Program-made: the position numbers and the translations under genes | In this document: positions 7,873-12,324 of the stretch, one piece after another | Layout: every line of letters starts with the position of its first letter | Numbering within the stretch: position 1 is the stretch's first letter | Assembly: GCA_022567775.1 (NCBI GenBank) | Contig: JADFGH010000018.1 | Location: 1-12,324, forward strand | From: Pseudomonadota bacterium | Lineage (GTDB): Bacteria; Pseudomonadota; Gammaproteobacteria; Steroidobacterales; Woeseiaceae | Direction: 5' to 3' | Length of the DNA stretch: 12,324 nucleotides | The notes under the pieces: generated by a model | The model's database searches: none | The model's input: only the letters and a program-made list of their open reading frames with translations | Told to the model about the DNA's origin: nothing

Positions 7873-9252
7873 GTGGTTCCTCGATTGACTCGTCTCGCGA
7901 TACATATTAACGACGCCGGCATCACGCTTCTAAACAAGGATCAGATTGTCTACCGCGAGCCGGGATTCGCGATGCTGGGTGACGACAAGCTGACGACCGG
8001 CAACGAGGCGTTTTCAAGAGCCCGCATGGATCCGCGTCGCATTCAGAATCGATTCTGGTCGGAGCTCGTTACGGAGCCGCTTGACGATTCACGTTTTGCC
8101 CATCTAAGTGCCGCGGATCTCGTCAGCCGGCAACTCGAACAATTGTGGCGAACCGGCGGTTCTGGTGTCAGTGAATTGTATGTTGCAGTGCCCTCATATA
8201 TGAATTCGCAGCACCTGGGCCTGTTCCTTGGCATTGCCGGCGAGCTCAAGATGCCGGTCGTGGCGATGGTCGATGCGGCGGTCGCAGCGACTCGACGCGA
8301 ATATCGCAATGCAGTGCCCGTGCACATCGACATGAGCCTGCACACCACGACACTCACGAGACTGACGCAGCAAGGCGCGGTGCAATCGGAGCGATCCGAG
8401 GTGCTCGATTCCTGCGGCATCTATGCGTTGTACGATTGCTGGCTGAACACGATTGCTGAGGCCTTCGTGCAGCAATCCCGTTTTGATCCGCTGCATACCG
8501 CTGCAACGGAGCAGACGCTCCTGAATCGCCTCGGTGGCTGGCTGACCGAGGCGGCCCGCGGTGATCATGTGGAGATGGAGCTGGAGTTCTCCGGCGTGAC
8601 TTACACCGCAAGCCTGGAGTCCCTGAGCCTGATTGGAGCTGCTTCGCCTTTTTACCAGGAGATAGCAAGCAAGCTGCGCACGATCTTCCGTGCCGGGGAG
8701 ATCCCTGCGATCCAGGTAAGCGACCGTATCGCGCGTTTGCCCGGGCTGACGGAGATGCTGAAGGCGAGAGTTGGCGGTGAGGTGTTTGTGCTCGAACCGG
8801 GCGCGACGGCGCGCGGCACCCTGGCCCGCTGCCCAAAGAGTGCGGACGATACCAGCGGCGTCAGCCTGATCCGGCGATTGCCCTGGGATCAGACTGCTGT
8901 CGAGATCGGGCAGCACACTGCCGATCGTTCGGAGGCAGGCACTCCAACGCACCTGCTGCATGGCCACACGGCCCATGCAATCGGGAATTCAGCCCTGGTT
9001 TTGGGGTCTCAGGAAGGAGAGGATGCGCGCCAGATCACGCTGGCCTCTGATATGCCGGGCATTTCCCGCCGGCACTGCTCGTTGCTGCGAAAAAACGGGC
9101 AATGTGTGCTCGAGGATCACAGCAGATACGGCACATTTCTCAATGGCCATCGAATTGATGGCTCAACGGTGCTGCAGGTGGGCGACGTATTGCGCGTAGG
9201 GTCGCCGGGCTTTGAGTTTCAGCTGATTACGACGGACGATACTGATGGCTAG
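7873..9252 (+). CDS. Degenerate Hsp70/actin-like protein with C-terminal FHA domain
   Basis: A 459-residue soluble protein. Residues 5-330 have the layout of an Hsp70/actin-type ATPase: an N-terminal strand-turn-strand (LAIHINDAGITLL), a region SELYVAVPSYMNSQH matching the Hsp70 'VPAYFN' element, then VVAMVDAAVAA matching the 'NEPTAAA' helix, and VHIDMSLHTTTLTRL at the phosphate-2 position. The DxGTT phosphate-1 and DxGGG-type phosphate-2 glycines are not preserved, so ATP binding may be weak or lost. Residues about 365-452 are an FHA domain with GISRRHCSL (396-404) and HSRYGTFLNG (416-425), retaining Ser398, His401, Ser417, Gly420, Thr421 and Asn424 typical of phosphothreonine binding. It is a candidate cytoplasmic reader of the kinase. 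Start GTG 7873 has weak upstream pairing; TTG 7885 is an alternative that removes four residues. Its end overlaps the first VWA gene by 8 bases. Confidence 0.93.
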   Translation: MVPRLTRLAIHINDAGITLLNKDQIVYREPGFAMLGDDKLTTGNEAFSRARMDPRRIQNRFWSELVTEPLDDSRFAHLSAADLVSRQLEQLWRTGGSGVSELYVAVPSYMNSQHLGLFLGIAGELKMPVVAMVDAAVAATRREYRNAVPVHIDMSLHTTTLTRLTQQGAVQSERSEVLDSCGIYALYDCWLNTIAEAFVQQSRFDPLHTAATEQTLLNRLGGWLTEAARGDHVEMELEFSGVTYTASLESLSLIGAASPFYQEIASKLRTIFRAGEIPAIQVSDRIARLPGLTEMLKARVGGEVFVLEPGATARGTLARCPKSADDTSGVSLIRRLPWDQTAVEIGQHTADRSEAGTPTHLLHGHTAHAIGNSALVLGSQEGEDARQITLASDMPGISRRHCSLLRKNGQCVLEDHSRYGTFLNGHRIDGSTVLQVGDVLRVGSPGFEFQLITTDDTDG

Positions 9253-10342
9253 GAAGCGACGACCCATGGAAGTCTTCAGCATGTCGTTTCTCGACTGCAT
9301 GAGCTGCGGTTTCGGCGCCGTTATTCTGTTCTTCATGATCATTAACGCCCAGGTTATTCAGGATTCGGAGATCGTACCGGAAAGATTGCAGGCAGAAACC
9401 AACAAACTCGAATTCGAAATACTCGAGCAACGCAAGAACCTGGTCCTTGCGCGGAACACGATTGAGGAACTGAACGACGAGAAGGCGACGGCCGACCAGC
9501 AGATTGCGCAAATTATTGCACTGCTCGAGAAACTCAAGGTGGAACTCGAGAAGTATGACCTGGTAACACTCGCGAAAATCCAGCGCGTGGAGAAACTGCA
9601 ATCCGATATCGAATCGCTCGAAGAAGAAAAGAAGCGCCTGCTGGCGCTCGAGCAGGAGCGTGAAAAAGAGGGCACTCGCGTGCGCTCGTTTACGGGTGAT
9701 GGAGATCGCCAGTACCTGACGGGGCTGAAGGTAGGCGGCGATCGCATTCTCATCCTGGTGGACGCCTCGGCCAGCATGCTTGACCGCAAGATCGTCAATA
9801 TTCTTCGCCGCCGCAACATGTCTGATGCGGTAAAACTGCGCTCACTGAAATGGCGGCAGGCAGTCGCCAGTGTGGACTGGCTTTCGGCGCAGTTTCCGCT
9901 GGAAAGCAAGTTCCAGATTTATACATTCAATACCGAGGCAAAACCGGTACTGGAGGGCAGCGAAGGGGTGTGGCTCGAAGTCGGTGATGGTACCCAGCTT
10001 GACGAGGCTATTCGCATTCTGCGCCGCACAGTGCCTCAAGACGGAACCAACTTGAAAGCTGCCTACGAGGTGATCAAAAGCCTTCGTCCGCTGCCGGACA
10101 ACGTCATTCTGCTGGTCGACGGACTGCCAACGATGAATGCTGCTGAAGCAAAGCGGGGCATGGTGACCAGTTCGGAAAGGTTGCGTTACCACTATGAGGC
10201 AATTGACGAGGTGCCCTCGGGCGTACCGGTGAACATTCTCCTGTATCCGATGGAGGGTGATTATTTCGCCTCGATCGCTTACTGGCTGCTTGCATACCAG
10301 ACGGGCGGCGCATTCATGAGTATCAGCAAGGACTGGCCATAG
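9245..10342 (+). CDS. Membrane-anchored VWA-domain protein 1, ExbD-like N-terminal helix
   Basis: A 365-residue protein. A short basic N-terminus (MARKRRP) is followed by EVFSMSFLDCMSCGFGA and a hydrophobic run to about residue 34, giving one membrane helix with Asp17 near its cytoplasmic end. Residues about 45-145 form a long charged coiled coil. The VWA domain occupies about 165-360: MIDAS motif DASASM (D173, S175, S177), Thr in DGTNL (T268) and Asp in LVDGLPT (D292), so metal binding should be possible. By the positive-inside rule the coiled coil and VWA domain are periplasmic. The start overlaps the previous gene's stop. An alternative ATG at 9266 (Met8) has AGGAAG at 9251-9256 upstream, but the downstream paralogue begins with a comparable seven-residue basic leader, which supports 9245. 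VWA domains usually bind protein ligands through a metal ion; the ligand here is unknown. Confidence 0.96.
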   Translation: MARKRRPMEVFSMSFLDCMSCGFGAVILFFMIINAQVIQDSEIVPERLQAETNKLEFEILEQRKNLVLARNTIEELNDEKATADQQIAQIIALLEKLKVELEKYDLVTLAKIQRVEKLQSDIESLEEEKKRLLALEQEREKEGTRVRSFTGDGDRQYLTGLKVGGDRILILVDASASMLDRKIVNILRRRNMSDAVKLRSLKWRQAVASVDWLSAQFPLESKFQIYTFNTEAKPVLEGSEGVWLEVGDGTQLDEAIRILRRTVPQDGTNLKAAYEVIKSLRPLPDNVILLVDGLPTMNAAEAKRGMVTSSERLRYHYEAIDEVPSGVPVNILLYPMEGDYFASIAYWLLAYQTGGAFMSISKDWP

Positions 10343-10347
10343 CCGCC

Positions 10348-10351
10348 AGGA
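10348..10351 (+). promoter_or_regulatory. Ribosome binding site of VWA gene 2
   Basis: AGGA lies 7 bases before ATG 10359 in the 16-base gap between the two VWA genes. It supports the start that includes the basic leader, and by analogy the equivalent start of VWA gene 1. Confidence 0.55.
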
Positions 10352-10358
10352 ACTGAAC

Positions 10359-11348
10359 ATGGCCAAACGTAACAGAAATATGGAAGCGTTCAGTCTGTCA
10401 TTCCTGGACTGTATTTGCTGTGGATTCGGCGCGATTATCCTGTTGCTGGTACTGAGCAAAATCTACGAGCCGGCGATTCTCGAAAAGACCGAGAACGATC
10501 TGAAACAACTGATCGCAGCATTGCAGGAGCAGCTGTTCGATATCCGTGGAGACACCGTTGAGGTCAGGCGGGAACTTGGCACGGTGCAGCTCGATACGTC
10601 CGCAACAAAGATGCACCTGCAGACGTTGCAAAAAGAGCTGAGCAAGGTCCAGGGCCAGTTTGCCCTCCTTAACATGGACGATCCGGCGCTCAACATAGAC
10701 GAAGGTGACTTGAGAGCCGCGCGTCAGCGACTGACGGAGGAGATGCTGAATTTACGGCCGTTCCGGCGTGCTCGTAACGATGCGGTAGGCGGTATACCGG
10801 TCGACAGCGAATACATCATTTTCGTCATAGATACATCCGGCAGCATGCAGGCGAAATGGACCTGGGCGGAGCAAAAGCTGGCGCAGGTGCTGGACGTCTA
10901 CCCGAAGGTCAAGGGACTGCAGATCATGAACGACAATGGCAGTTATATGTTCCCGCAGTACGGAGGTGCCTGGATCCCCGATACGCCGCAGATGCGCGAC
11001 TCGATCAAGGCCCGTATGCGTACATGGGCGCCCTTCAGCGACAGTGACCCCTCCGATGGCATCATCTATGCCATTAAAACGTTCTGGGCGCCAGACAAGA
11101 AAATAAGTATCTATGTTTTCGGCGACGAATTTCAGGGAAATTCCATGGAGGCCGTGTTGCGCGAAATCGACAGGGTTAATGTCGAGGACGAGAACGGTGA
11201 CCGGCGCGTGCGCATTCACGCTATCGGTTTTCCTTATAATTTCTCCGGCACGCCGCCGCAGAGTTCGCAGAGATTTGCAGGCCTCATGCGCGTGCTATGC
11301 GAACGCAACGGCGGCACCTTCGTCGCTCTAACCGAGCGGGTTCGGTAG
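10359..11348 (+). CDS. Membrane-anchored VWA-domain protein 2, ExbD-like N-terminal helix
   Basis: A 329-residue paralogue of the preceding protein at its N-terminus: MAKRNRNMEAFSLSFLDCIC, then CGFGAIILLLVL, aligning without gaps with VWA protein 1 and keeping Asp17, Cys18 and Cys21. A coiled coil follows at about 42-135. The VWA domain lies at about 150-325, with a canonical DTSGSM MIDAS (158-163), a Ser/Asp-rich loop SDSDPSDGI in place of the usual Thr loop (227-235), and Asp in FGDEF (D256). Outside the N-terminus the two proteins are not obviously alike, so their VWA domains may bind different partners. Topology is predicted as for protein 1. AGGA at 10348-10351 gives a reasonable ribosome binding site. 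It is the last gene of the apparent operon, followed by REP-like repeats rather than a classical terminator. Confidence 0.96.
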   Translation: MAKRNRNMEAFSLSFLDCICCGFGAIILLLVLSKIYEPAILEKTENDLKQLIAALQEQLFDIRGDTVEVRRELGTVQLDTSATKMHLQTLQKELSKVQGQFALLNMDDPALNIDEGDLRAARQRLTEEMLNLRPFRRARNDAVGGIPVDSEYIIFVIDTSGSMQAKWTWAEQKLAQVLDVYPKVKGLQIMNDNGSYMFPQYGGAWIPDTPQMRDSIKARMRTWAPFSDSDPSDGIIYAIKTFWAPDKKISIYVFGDEFQGNSMEAVLREIDRVNVEDENGDRRVRIHAIGFPYNFSGTPPQSSQRFAGLMRVLCERNGGTFVALTERVR

Positions 11349-11360
11349 CAGGAACAGCTT

Positions 11361-11382
11361 GTGGGAGCGGCTTAGCCGCGAT
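11361..11382. repeat. REP-like palindrome, simple form
   Basis: GTGGGAGCGGC TTA GCCGCGAT: a five-base-pair GCGGC/GCCGC stem with a three-base loop, preceded by the GTGGGA head. It matches the layout of REP elements spread by RAYT transposases in Pseudomonas and xanthomonads (family known, exact subfamily not assigned). It starts 13 bases after the operon's last stop codon. No T-run follows, so it is not a standard terminator, though REP hairpins can protect mRNA 3' ends. Confidence 0.7.
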
Positions 11383-11400
11383 ACCTTTATTCACCCAACC

Positions 11401-11475
11401 GTAGGAGCGGCGTTACGTACAGGATGTACTTATGTCGCGGAGCACATGGATGTGCGTGAGCGACCGAGCCGCGAT
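11401..11475. repeat. REP-like element with a nested two-hairpin insert
   Basis: The same head and outer stem as the neighbouring copy (GTAGGAGCGGC at 11401-11411, GCCGCGAT at 11468-11475), but the three-base loop is replaced by 56 bases. Inside are GTACA-GGA-TGTAC (11417-11429) and a longer hairpin in which GTCGC (11434-11438) pairs with GCGAC (11460-11464) and encloses GCACAT-GG-ATGTGC (11442-11455). The whole can fold as a three-way junction. Both copies are in the same orientation, with 18 bases between them. Confidence 0.7.
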
Positions 11476-11738
11476 CATTGCGCAATCTCGTAGGAAGAAT
11501 ACAGGCAAATTCGATTCGGGCGAATTGGTCGACGGCTAAGTGTGACAATCGGCATCTGATCTTACATGCGGTGTTGGATGAGATTGCACCTTGAGTGGCC
11601 GCTGTCCCGGTAGCGGTTACTCACGACCATTCATATCAACGTCGGAGAACGGCCATGACGGGACACACTGGCGGCAGGATTCCGCACCAACTTTTCCACA
11701 TTTTGACTCGATGATAGAGTGACCAGGCAGCAAGACAT
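11476..11738. other. Non-coding gap with two hairpins, no gene seen
   Basis: I see no convincing coding region here on either strand. Two foldable sites are present: AATTCG / CGAATT around a seven-base loop at 11508-11526, and a hairpin at 11593-11622 described separately. A TTGACT at 11703-11708 resembles a -35 box, but no matching -10 is found at the proper distance; a weak TTTCCA (11693) / TAGAGT (11715) pair with 16 bases between is also possible. The promoter of the downstream membrane-protein gene should lie in this stretch but cannot be fixed by eye. Confidence 0.5.
11593..11622 (+). repeat. Eleven-base-pair hairpin
   Basis: GAGTGGCCGCT (11593-11603) can pair along its full length with AGCGGTTACTC (11612-11622) if two G-U pairs are allowed, leaving the loop GTCCCGGT. 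Because G-U pairs form only in RNA read from the plus strand, the structure is stronger there than on the minus strand. No T-run follows. It may be a decayed dispersed palindrome or an RNA structure ahead of the downstream gene. Confidence 0.5.
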
Positions 11739-11744
11739 AGGAGG
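11739..11744 (+). promoter_or_regulatory. Strong ribosome binding site of the membrane-protein gene
   Basis: A perfect AGGAGG lies 5 bases before GTG 11750 and fixes this non-ATG start. It is the best Shine-Dalgarno sequence in the window. Confidence 0.8.
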
Positions 11745-11749
11745 ATGAC

Positions 11750-12226
11750 GTGGCTTGGGATGTTGTCGATTTCACTGTCTTCGGTGCCATGCTATTAGGC
11801 GTTGGTGTCAACTATACGCTAGCGAAGCGGAAGGCTGACAATACGGCGTACCGATTCGCCGTTGGCGTTGCGCTTGCAGCAGCATTTATTCTCTTCTGGG
11901 TAAACGGCGCCGTTGGCATCATCGGGGATGAGAGCAACCATGCCAACATGATGTATTTCGGGGTGCTCGCCGTCGGAATCATCGGCGCCATCATCGCGCG
12001 CTTCCAGCCACATGGAATGGTACGCGCGTTGTTCGCGACGGCGCTCGCTCAGGCGTTGGTCGCCGTGATCGCGCTGATCGCCGGGTTGGGCTCCACGGGG
12101 CCGATTTGGCCTAAGGATATCCTGATTCTGACCGGGCTCTTCATCGCGCTGTGGCTGTTATCTGCCAGGCTGTTTCGGAAAGCGGCGCGGGAGCAACTTA
12201 CCGCAGGTGCAGAGCCGGAGGGTTGA
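11750..12226 (+). CDS. Five-helix inner-membrane protein of unknown function
   Basis: A 158-residue hydrophobic protein starting at GTG. Membrane helices are predicted at about 6-24, 37-58, 67-85, 91-113 and 122-142, with a basic C-terminal tail (RLFRKAAREQ) that is probably cytoplasmic. Distinctive pieces are FILFWVNGAVGIIGDE-x-NHANMMYFGVLAVG and ARFQPHGMVRALFATALAQA, which look like a conserved small membrane-protein family often left as hypothetical; I cannot name it. It is separated from the VWA operon by 401 bases containing repeats and has its own strong ribosome binding site, so it is probably transcribed independently and not part of the system upstream. No enzyme motif is seen. Confidence 0.9.
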   Translation: MAWDVVDFTVFGAMLLGVGVNYTLAKRKADNTAYRFAVGVALAAAFILFWVNGAVGIIGDESNHANMMYFGVLAVGIIGAIIARFQPHGMVRALFATALAQALVAVIALIAGLGSTGPIWPKDILILTGLFIALWLLSARLFRKAAREQLTAGAEPEG

Positions 12227-12238
12227 TGCGAGCACCAG

Positions 12239-12254
12239 TGACCGTTTCGGGTCA
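12239..12254 (+). repeat. Short hairpin after the membrane-protein gene
   Basis: TGACC-GTTTCG-GGTCA: five base pairs around a six-base loop, 12 bases after the stop codon. There is no T-run behind it, so a terminator role is doubtful. Confidence 0.3.
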
Positions 12255-12290
12255 ACAGCCGTCATACTAACGCATTTCATTCGTTCGACC

Positions 12291-12307
12291 GCTTACCAGC
12301 CGTAAGC
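12291..12307 (+). repeat. Short perfect hairpin near the right edge
   Basis: GCTTAC-CAGCC-GTAAGC: six base pairs around a five-base loop. It is not followed by T residues within the visible bases. It may be part of a dispersed palindrome; its extent is cut by the window edge. Confidence 0.3.
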
Positions 12308-12324
12308 AGCCCCACCGCTAGTAC

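Noticed and set aside
8194..8976. Minus-strand open frame (260 codons) opposite the Hsp70-like/FHA gene
   Set aside because: It mirrors the codon pattern of the real gene, has no recognisable domain and no ribosome binding site.
617..11348. Calling the operon an antiphage defence system of the Zorya type
   Set aside because: The stator-like channel resembles the idea of ZorA/ZorB, but no helicase, nuclease or other effector is encoded, so a defence role has no support in the sequence.
11361..11382. Rho-independent terminator at the end of the operon
   Set aside because: The hairpin has only five strong pairs and is followed by GATACCTTTATT, with no continuous T-run; it fits a REP element better.
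11401..11475. CRISPR array or attachment site
   Set aside because: There are only two repeat copies of unequal structure, no regular spacers, and no integrase or tRNA gene nearby.
11703..11720. Sigma-70 promoter built on TTGACT
   Set aside because: At 16-18 bases downstream there is no TATAAT-like box; the nearby TAGAGT is only 6 bases away from it.

Overview
The window looks like a chromosomal segment of a gammaproteobacterium. The reasons are a moderately high GC content judged by eye, a typical Gram-negative lipoprotein signal, ExbB/TolQ-type envelope machinery, and REP-like GTAGGAGCGGC...GCCGCGAT palindromes of the kind common in Pseudomonas, xanthomonads and relatives. No species can be named from the sequence alone.

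Positions 3-11348 hold a tight run of nine plus-strand genes with gaps of at most 64 bases and several overlaps, so it reads as one operon whose promoter lies upstream of the window. In order: (1) the 3' part of a Gly-rich protein with a charged C-terminus; (2) a lipoprotein; (3) a membrane Ser/Thr protein kinase with a C-terminal TPR-like and PEGA-like region; (4) a protein with a degenerate FHA domain, one membrane segment, five PEGA repeats and an FGE/sulfatase-modifying-factor fold lacking the catalytic cysteines; (5) a small, very acidic exported protein; (6) an ExbB/TolQ/MotA-type proton-channel subunit; (7) a degenerate Hsp70/actin-like protein fused to an FHA domain; (8) and (9) two von Willebrand A (VWA) proteins that share an almost identical N-terminal membrane motif.

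The proteins can be placed on both sides of the inner membrane. Kinase and FHA modules would be cytoplasmic. The ExbB-like subunit would span the membrane. The TPR-like, PEGA, FGE-fold and VWA parts would be periplasmic, with the lipoprotein probably at the outer membrane. No ExbD/TolR gene is present, but both VWA proteins begin with a short basic tail followed by S-F-L-D-C at the start of their only membrane helix, which resembles the proton-carrying Asp region of ExbD/TolR/MotB. The ExbB-like protein keeps the matching channel threonines. My main hypothesis is that this is a phosphorylation-controlled, proton-motive-force-driven trans-envelope machine in which a pair of VWA proteins replaces ExbD/TolR. 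Its biological output (adhesion, envelope maintenance, signalling, defence) cannot be read from the sequence.

Positions 11349-11749 are a 401-base gap without a convincing gene. It contains two REP-like elements, the second carrying a nested insert that can fold into a branched structure, and two further hairpins. After it, 11750-12226 encodes a separate five-helix inner-membrane protein of unknown function with its own strong ribosome binding site. The last 98 bases hold two small hairpins and no recognisable gene.
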